Assembly (NCBI RefSeq): GCF_029245835.1
Contig: NZ_JAQWOO010000080.1
Location: 1 to 64,000, forward strand
Reading direction: 5' to 3'
Length of the DNA stretch: 64,000 bases
Source: Algibacter sp.
GTDB lineage: Bacteria; Bacteroidota; Bacteroidia; Flavobacteriales; Flavobacteriaceae
The translations under genes and the position numbers were made by a program. The notes under the pieces are model-generated. The model worked only from the letters and a program-made list of their open reading frames with translations, made no database searches and was not told where the DNA came from. The first letter of the stretch is position 1; every line of letters starts with the position of its first letter. Below, one piece after another: positions 58,645 through 64,000 of this stretch.

Positions 58645-59571
58645 TTAGCTATTTATATACGACTTAAGTTGACTTATTATAAGCGCTGTTGAAGTATTAT
58701 AATCAAACCATAATGTATCTTTATTTCTTTTAAACCAAGTGAGTTGCCGTTTTGCAAAGCGTCTGGTGTTCTTTTTTATTTCCGAAAAGGCAAAGTCCAA
58801 ATCCCATTCACCATTTAGATATTTAAATAGTTCTTTATAGCCAACGGTGTTTAGAGCGTTCAAATTTTGGTAGTCTGATAACTGTTTTACTTCATTTAAT
58901 AAACCTTCTTTTATCATGATATCTACACGCTGGTTTATGCGGTTGTATATCATGTCTCTGTGGGCAGTTAAACCTATTGTTACTGTTTTGAAGTTCCGTT
59001 TTTCTTTTCCTTTATTTAAGAACGAGGAATAAGGTTTACTTGAGCCAATACAAATTTCTAATGCACGAATAACACGATGTGGGTTATCTATAGCCATAGC
59101 ATTATAAGAAATTGGGTCTAAGGTTTTTAGTTGATTTTGAAGCGATTCTAGTCCTTTAATCTTTAATTCGTTATTTAATGTTTCGCGAATGTTTGAATCT
59201 ACTTCGGGGAAATCATCTAAACCTTTGGTTACAGCATCTACGTATAAGCCAGAACCTCCAACCATAATGACGGTGTTGTGTGTTTTAAAAAGTGTTTCTA
59301 AACAGCGTAATGCATCTTTCTCGAAAGCGCCAACACTGTAATTATCTTGAATGGATTTATGTTGAATAAAATGGTGTTTTGCACTTGCTAACTCTTCTGA
59401 GGTGGGGGCAGCGGTACCAATTTGCATTTCTTTAAAAAACTGACGCGAATCTGCCGAAATAATTTCGGTTTTAAAGTGTTGTGCTAGCTTTATACTTAGT
59501 GCTGTTTTACCTATGGCTGTTGGGCCAACTATGGAAATGAGGTATTTGGTGGGAGAATTGATGTTTTTAAT
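58645..59571 (-). CDS. miaA: tRNA dimethylallyltransferase MiaA, apparent ATT start
   Basis: MiaA adds a dimethylallyl group to A37 of tRNAs reading UNN codons. The first ATG of the frame (59425-59427) lies after the P-loop, so a start there would give 260 residues without the ATP site. Upstream in frame is SIVGPTAIGKTALSIKLA and ISADSRQF, the family N-terminus. No ATG, GTG or TTG exists between the previous in-frame TAA and this motif; ATT at 59569-59571 is the best candidate and gives 308 residues, the normal size. It is 23 nt after the channel gene stop. It follows the K+ channel gene in the operon. Other options are ATC at 59560-59562 or a sequencing error. Confidence 0.85.
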   Translation of the reverse strand: MKNINSPTKYLISIVGPTAIGKTALSIKLAQHFKTEIISADSRQFFKEMQIGTAAPTSEELASAKHHFIQHKSIQDNYSVGAFEKDALRCLETLFKTHNTVIMVGGSGLYVDAVTKGLDDFPEVDSNIRETLNNELKIKGLESLQNQLKTLDPISYNAMAIDNPHRVIRALEICIGSSKPYSSFLNKGKEKRNFKTVTIGLTAHRDMIYNRINQRVDIMIKEGLLNEVKQLSDYQNLNALNTVGYKELFKYLNGEWDLDFAFSEIKKNTRRFAKRQLTWFKRNKDTLWFDYNTSTALIISQLKSYINS

Positions 59572-59594
59572 TCTTAAATTGTTAGGGCGTTTAT

Positions 59595-60434
59595 TTAAAG
59601 TTTATGCCCGCATTTATGGCAAAATTCGGCACCATCTAGATGTTTTTCTGATAAACAATTAACGCATGATATCGAATTTAAATGAAGCTTTGGTTTTTCG
59701 TCTGTCTTAGGTTTGTCTTGATTAGCGTATTCTGCTGATACTATTCCTGTTGGTACAGCAATAATTCCATAACCTAAAATCATAACTAACGAGGCTATAA
59801 ATTGACCTAAAGGTGTTTGGGGAGCAATATCACCAAAGCCAACCGTTGTGAGTGTTACAATACACCAATATACGCTTTTTGGAATGTTTGTAAAACCATT
59901 TTCTTCGCCTTCTATAAGGTACATGATCGTTCCTAAAATGATAGCTACAATTAAAACGGCAAATAGAAACACAGATATTTTGGCTCTACTAGCTTTTAAT
60001 GCATTAACTAAGTTATTAGAAGCGCCAAGGTAGCGAGCGAGTTTTAAAATTCTAAAAACCCTCAATAAACGCAGTGCTCTTAATGCTGCCAAAGCATGTA
60101 TGCCACCAAAAATTAATGAAATGTATTTGGGTATGGTAGACAATAAATCTATAATTCCGTAAAAACTAAAGATGTATTTATAGGGTTGTTTTACTGTAAT
60201 GATTCTTGCTATGTACTCTAAGGTAAACAGAATAGTAATAATCCATTCTGAGATGTTAAGTAGATTATGAAAATTTTTATCAATGCTATTAACACTTTCA
60301 AGCATAACAAGTAATATGCTTCCCAAAATTGTGATTAAAAGTACAACATCAAAAAGTTTACCTGCAGGGGTGTCTGCTTCATATATAATATCATGAAGTT
60401 TTTTTCTCCAGTTTAGATTTGATGGTTCACTCAT
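59595..60434 (-). CDS. Voltage-gated-like potassium channel with C-terminal zinc ribbon
   Basis: The 279-residue membrane protein has six transmembrane helices: the S4-like RALRLLRVFRILKLARYL (about 119-136) and the pore loop TLTTVGFGD (selectivity filter 197-202). A pore helix and S6 (about 210-234) follow. The C-terminal cytoplasmic tail has CVNC (257-260) and CHKC (272-275), a double CxxC zinc-ribbon pattern. It resembles a bacterial Kv-type channel rather than a KtrC regulator. A -7 box ends 5 nt before the start. Confidence 0.88.
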   Translation of the reverse strand: MSEPSNLNWRKKLHDIIYEADTPAGKLFDVVLLITILGSILLVMLESVNSIDKNFHNLLNISEWIITILFTLEYIARIITVKQPYKYIFSFYGIIDLLSTIPKYISLIFGGIHALAALRALRLLRVFRILKLARYLGASNNLVNALKASRAKISVFLFAVLIVAIILGTIMYLIEGEENGFTNIPKSVYWCIVTLTTVGFGDIAPQTPLGQFIASLVMILGYGIIAVPTGIVSAEYANQDKPKTDEKPKLHLNSISCVNCLSEKHLDGAEFCHKCGHKL

Positions 60435-60439
60435 TTCTT

Positions 60440-60447
60440 CAAAAGTA
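60440..60447 (-). promoter_or_regulatory. -7 box of the channel gene, very short leader
   Basis: The reverse strand reads TACTTTTG, followed by 5 nt and the ATG at 60434. It would start a transcript for the channel and miaA within the longer operon. Confidence 0.55.
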
Positions 60448-60455
60448 AGAAAAGA

Positions 60456-61835
60456 TTAGTTACTTTTTTGGTTTTCTAATTCTACAATTTTTAAACGCTT
60501 ATTTCTGCGAAGATAATTTTGAATAATATGCTGAGTATCTCTATTATTTTGCATGGGTGTTATAATAGATTCTAAAACCTCAAGATTATTTATTTGATAG
60601 TTTAAATTGAAAAAACCAATGCCTTTAAAAACACCATTTTCAATTAATATGGCACTGCGTTCATCAACTTCTCGTCCTCTGTCAACAATAACCATATTTT
60701 TGTTGGAGTAGCTATTTTTTTCAATGAGTGCTTCTACACGTTTATTATAGGATTCTGGTGATTCTTTTTGGATACAAGCACCTTCGCAGTTTTTAATATC
60801 GTAGTTAAAGCAGTTTGTTTTAGTTTTATATATGCCAGCTAATTTTTGACATAAGTTATAATCTTCAACGACTTTCGTGATAAAGCTCTTTCCACTTTGA
60901 CGATTGCTAAATGTAGTGATGGGTTTTTTTCGACCATCAGCTACATCAATTTTTAAATTTAAATAGCCATTTTCATCTTTAAATACATATAAAGCATGTG
61001 TAAAGATTGAGCGTCTTAATGCCCTGTTATATATAGGTTTAACTTTTTTTATTTCTTCACTTTCTTTTAAAAGTGCAACTAATTCGCTTCCAGTAGCTTC
61101 ATAAGTTACAGCAGTAACTTTAGATTGTATTTTTTTTGATTTTTGATTGGTATTAGTAAAATGTTGATTCAAGCGTTTCTTGATATTGTTACTTTTACCA
61201 ATATAAATAATTTCACCATCAGCTTTATGAATGTAATATACACCAGTTATTGAAGGTAATTCTGCAATGATGTCAATGTGTCTGGGCTCTAATTGATATT
61301 TAGGATTTAAACGTACTGAGTTTTGAATAATCTGCTTTGTTGTGTCTTTATCCAAGAGCATTTTAAAGAGTTTAACCGTTGCTAAAGCATCACCAGAAGC
61401 GCGATGTCTATCTGTAACAGGAATACCTAAAGAGCGCACCAATTTACCTAGACTGTATGAAGGTTGATCTGGAATTAAACCTTTAGCAAGCTCTACGGTA
61501 CATAGCGATTTGCGTTCGTACTCAAAACCTAAACGCCTAAACTCAGTACCTAAAATACGATAATCAAATTGTGCGTTATGCGCTACTAAAATGCAGTTTT
61601 CTGTAATTTCAACAATGCGTTTTGCTACCTCATAGAACTTTGGTGCATTACGAAGCATGTTGCTGTTAATCCCTGTTAGGTTAACTACAAAAGGTTGAAT
61701 GTCGCGTTCTGGATTTACAAGGCTTATAAATTGATCTACAACTTCATGACCATCATATTTATAAATAGCAATTTCTGTTATGCCTTCTTCATTATATTTG
61801 CCACCAGTAGTTTCTATGTCTAAAATTGCGTAAAT
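60456..61835 (-). CDS. DEDDh exonuclease fused to a GIY-YIG endonuclease domain, apparent ATT start
   Basis: A DnaQ-type 3'-5' exonuclease (about 1-170) with DIETTG (Asp6, Glu8), HNAQFDYRIL and HRASGDALAT is joined to a UvrC/Cho-like GIY-YIG domain (GVYYIHKADGEIIYIGKSNNIKKRL, about 195-215) and a UvrC-like C-terminal region. The first ATG of the frame is at 61656-61658 and would delete Asp6/Glu8. The in-frame sequence IYAILDIETTGG begins with ATT at 61833-61835, three codons after a TAG, and relatives as I recall start MYAILDIETTGG. Length 459. It is 23 nt after yggS. The role is presumably DNA repair. Confidence 0.85.
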   Translation of the reverse strand: MYAILDIETTGGKYNEEGITEIAIYKYDGHEVVDQFISLVNPERDIQPFVVNLTGINSNMLRNAPKFYEVAKRIVEITENCILVAHNAQFDYRILGTEFRRLGFEYERKSLCTVELAKGLIPDQPSYSLGKLVRSLGIPVTDRHRASGDALATVKLFKMLLDKDTTKQIIQNSVRLNPKYQLEPRHIDIIAELPSITGVYYIHKADGEIIYIGKSNNIKKRLNQHFTNTNQKSKKIQSKVTAVTYEATGSELVALLKESEEIKKVKPIYNRALRRSIFTHALYVFKDENGYLNLKIDVADGRKKPITTFSNRQSGKSFITKVVEDYNLCQKLAGIYKTKTNCFNYDIKNCEGACIQKESPESYNKRVEALIEKNSYSNKNMVIVDRGREVDERSAILIENGVFKGIGFFNLNYQINNLEVLESIITPMQNNRDTQHIIQNYLRRNKRLKIVELENQKSN

Positions 61836-61858
61836 AGTATGCTAAGTTTTAATTGTTA

Positions 61859-62539
61859 TTAATTTGATTTATTTGAATAATTTCTTAAACCAAAGATACT
61901 ACTTCCTACTCTAATCATAGTACTCCCACATTCAATAGCTAATGGATAATCACCACTCATGCCCATGGAAATAGTTTGCAGCTTGCAGTTGTCAATCTGT
62001 AAAGCTTTTAATGCATTAAATATAAATTTTAAGCGGTTGAATTCATTTTTTATTTGACTTTCATCATCTGTGAAAGTTGCCATACCCATGACACCTGTAA
62101 TTCTAATATTTTTTAATTCTAAAACTTTTGTGGATTGTAGGATTTCTGATGCATCTTCAAACGACATTCCAAATTTAGAATCTTCTGAAGCTATTTTAAT
62201 TTGAAATAAGCAGTCAATAATTCTATTATGTTTTTTTGCTTGTTTGTTTATTTCTTGCAGTAATTTAAAATTATCAACACCATGAATTAAGCTCACAAAG
62301 TCAGCCATATATTTAACTTTGTTTCTTTGAACGTGGCCTATCATATGCCATTCAATATCTTTCGGCATGTCCCCAAATTTATTAGCCATTTCTTGGATTT
62401 TGTTTTCTCCAAAAATACGCTGACCTGCATGGTAGGCTTCCATTAAATCACTAACAGGTTTTGTTTTAGAAACCGCTACTAAGGTAACATGTTCTGGGAT
62501 GGAAGATTTTATGTTTTTTAAGTTTTCTTTTATGCTCAT
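61859..62539 (-). CDS. YggS family pyridoxal-phosphate homeostasis protein
   Basis: The 226-residue protein has the PLP-binding Lys25 in LVAVSKTKP and the family pattern FGENKIQEM, WHMIGHVQRNK, and SMGMSGDYPLAIECGSTMIRVGSSIFG. It is a single-domain PLP-binding protein without known catalysis that balances cellular PLP. It is the first gene of the operon with the exonuclease, the channel and miaA. No -7 box was seen in the gap with the DUF1015 gene. Confidence 0.94.
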   Translation of the reverse strand: MSIKENLKNIKSSIPEHVTLVAVSKTKPVSDLMEAYHAGQRIFGENKIQEMANKFGDMPKDIEWHMIGHVQRNKVKYMADFVSLIHGVDNFKLLQEINKQAKKHNRIIDCLFQIKIASEDSKFGMSFEDASEILQSTKVLELKNIRITGVMGMATFTDDESQIKNEFNRLKFIFNALKALQIDNCKLQTISMGMSGDYPLAIECGSTMIRVGSSIFGLRNYSNKSN

Positions 62540-62613
62540 TGTTATTTATTAAGTTGTTTGTTGTTAAGTTGATTCGACAAAACGATAAACAACTCAACGA
62601 ATAAACATTTCTT

Positions 62614-63849
62614 TTAAAATTCATAAATGGTTACACCACTTCTCAATTTAGGCTCTATAAATGTGCTTTTAGGTGGCATAGTTAAACCTGCATTGGCAAT
62701 TGCTTTTATTTCTTCTATGGTTATAGGAACTAGTCCAAAACCCACAGCATATTCACCGTTATCTATTTTACTTTTTATAGTCACTAAATCGTTTTTTCCA
62801 TGAGAATAATAAATTCGTGTATCGTTACGTAAATCTGAAATTCCTAAGATAGGTTCTAAAACCGTTTTGTATAATATCTGGGTATCTAAGGCTGAAGGAT
62901 TATCCAAACTGTAATTATGCTTTCTTAAATATAGCGAGTAAAATTCGCCATCAAGATACATACTAAAATGATGTTTTCTTGTTGGTTCATATAATTCTGA
63001 TCCTCTGTTTTCAATACGGAAAATAGCATCTAATTTTATTAAAAATGAATGTTTTGATAAGCCATTCAAGTCTTTTACTAGTCGATTGAATTCGTTAATT
63101 TTTAATTCTGACTCTGGAATTAAGTAACTCATAAAAAAGTTATAAGGTTCATCTCCAGTATGCGAATCGTTTTTAGATTTTAATTGTTCTGAAAGTAAGT
63201 ATGATGAAGCAGAACGATGGTGACCATCGGCAATGTAAATACTGTTCATCCCCTCAAATTCTTTTTCAATTTGCCTTATAGAGGATGCATCATTAACAAG
63301 CCATAGATAATGGGTGTCTCTAAAATGTGTAGTAAATTCAAATTCAGCGCGTTTCTTTTGAGTTTCAGAAATAATATTAGCAATAATCTTGTTATCTGGA
63401 TAGGTAAGAAGCACAGGTTCTGCGTTAAAACCAACCGTTTTTAAATAGTCTTTAAATAAATTTTCCCGATACTCAATAGTGTCTTCATGCTTTTTAATGA
63501 TATCTTGTTTATAATCTTCTGAGCTTGCTGCAGCTATAATGCCAGAAAAGATATTACCAACTCTATTTACAATTTTATATATGTAAAAGTTTGGTGTTTT
63601 ATCTTTAATAAAAATACCATCTTCTTTAAATTCTAGATACCTGTTTTTCACTAAAGCATATCGTTCTTTACCACTAATATTTTTATGATACCTATAGCCT
63701 GGGTTTACAATATGTAAGAAAGAATATGGTTTATAATCTAAACGTGCTTGCAATTCATCTTGCGTGTAACTTTGGTACGAACGCGAAGCAACTAAACCCA
63801 CTTTATCTCGTGTTGGTCTTACTGCTTTAAATGGGATTATTTTTGCCAT
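62614..63849 (-). CDS. DUF1015 family protein
   Basis: The 411-residue protein shows AVRPTRDKVGLVASRSYQSY, IADGHHRSASSYLLSEQ (about residues 207-223) and LDTQILYKTVLEPILGI, which mark DUF1015. These proteins of unknown function are often near serine-biosynthesis genes; that is weak support for a role in amino-acid metabolism. It is followed by yggS 74 nt downstream. The ATG is at 63847-63849. Confidence 0.85.
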   Translation of the reverse strand: MAKIIPFKAVRPTRDKVGLVASRSYQSYTQDELQARLDYKPYSFLHIVNPGYRYHKNISGKERYALVKNRYLEFKEDGIFIKDKTPNFYIYKIVNRVGNIFSGIIAAASSEDYKQDIIKKHEDTIEYRENLFKDYLKTVGFNAEPVLLTYPDNKIIANIISETQKKRAEFEFTTHFRDTHYLWLVNDASSIRQIEKEFEGMNSIYIADGHHRSASSYLLSEQLKSKNDSHTGDEPYNFFMSYLIPESELKINEFNRLVKDLNGLSKHSFLIKLDAIFRIENRGSELYEPTRKHHFSMYLDGEFYSLYLRKHNYSLDNPSALDTQILYKTVLEPILGISDLRNDTRIYYSHGKNDLVTIKSKIDNGEYAVGFGLVPITIEEIKAIANAGLTMPPKSTFIEPKLRSGVTIYEF

Positions 63850-63945
63850 AATATCGTACTTGTCTTTACGACGTAGTAATCTGCTTGTTTAAATAAGATT
63901 TATAAATCAAACTAAAAAGTGTAATTTGCATAGACGAATAATAGG

Positions 63946-64000
63946 TTACTTTAAAAATTGTTTAGAAATTTTTTCTGCTTTTTTACTTTCAGAATAATCA
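63946..64000 (-). CDS. C-terminal end of a reverse-strand gene (5' part outside window)
   Basis: On the reverse strand an open frame enters from the window edge and gives DYSESKKAEKISKQFLK before a TAA at 63946-63948. The residues read like a natural lysine-rich protein tail. Only about 17 residues are visible, so no family can be named. If real it lies 96 nt upstream of the DUF1015 gene in the same direction. Confidence 0.4.
   Translation of the reverse strand, partial: DYSESKKAEKISKQFLK

Noticed and set aside
58645-59427. Internal ATG at 59427 as the miaA start
   Set aside because: It would remove the GPTAIGKT P-loop present in frame just upstream, which is essential for the enzyme.
60456-61658. 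Internal ATG at 61658 as the exonuclease start
   Set aside because: It would remove DIETTG with catalytic Asp and Glu, which are encoded in frame upstream.

Overview
The window is a strongly AT-rich, gene-dense chromosomal segment that looks like a marine or free-living member of the Flavobacteriaceae (Bacteroidetes). The evidence is the gene families present (PorD/DUF4835, a peptidase with a type IX secretion sorting tail, BatA-domain protein, DUF2279, DUF6913, YbbR protein beside coaE, N-terminally extended GAPDH), the near absence of Shine-Dalgarno sequences, and repeated TAnnTTTG boxes, which are the -7 element of Bacteroidetes promoters. Almost everything is core housekeeping. I see no prophage, CRISPR array, defence island, rRNA or tRNA gene.

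Layout. 1-1389: the 3' end of an IS4-like transposase gene abuts a GAPDH gene that lost its C-terminus to the insertion. 1564-7277: HtrA protease, then dapF, GNAT, mltG, DUF2279 and a lysozyme-fold protein. 7286-9896: dnaA, a low-Mr tyrosine phosphatase and an RsmI-like methylase in one reverse operon. 10084-16574: thioesterase, YigZ-like protein, HAD phosphatase, ribD, a LEA2 lipoprotein, GNAT, prmC and ligA. 16662-20989: membrane proteins, a 5'-nucleotidase split over two genes, DUF6913 and dapA. 21109-26187: bamD, rpoZ, coaBC, porD and recN. 26285-32224: fabI, a glycosyltransferase, a YbbR protein, coaE and a two-component system. 32287-36463: BatA-domain protein, a dihydroorotase-like protein without its HxH motif, DUF4870 and an esterase. 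36835-47279: glycosyltransferase, M61 peptidase, TIGR02757, LolD-like ATPase, folE, pyrG, yidC and a frameshifted MORN-repeat gene. 47410-56786: FAS1 lipoprotein, mnmA, secreted subtilase, nitronate monooxygenase-like enzyme, sulfatase, MATE exporter and PAP2 phosphatase. 56783-64000: meaB, DUF2911, then yggS, an exonuclease/GIY-YIG fusion, a K+ channel and miaA, then a DUF1015 protein and the tail of one more gene.

Themes. Envelope biogenesis recurs: mltG, a lysozyme-fold protein, bamD, yidC, a LolD-like ATPase, dapF and dapA for peptidoglycan precursors, and porD for type IX secretion, which the subtilase with its C-terminal sorting domain would use. Cofactor and nucleotide genes (coaBC, coaE, ribD, folE, pyrG) and translation/tRNA genes (prmC, mnmA, miaA) make up much of the rest.

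Most interesting points. (1) Two genes of one operon (miaA and the exonuclease fusion) have no ATG, GTG or TTG that keeps the active site; both seem to start at ATT, each 23 nt after the preceding stop codon. (2) Four genes have a TAnnTTTG box only 4-5 nt before ATG, which predicts nearly leaderless mRNAs. (3) GC-richer intergenic repeats with GCGTTA/TAACGC ends and a co-varying hairpin occur in three gaps. (4) An IS insertion has truncated GAPDH. (5) Several operator-like inverted or phased repeats lie upstream of dnaA, the histidine kinase gene and the FAS1 gene. I found no convincing wholly new multi-gene system.
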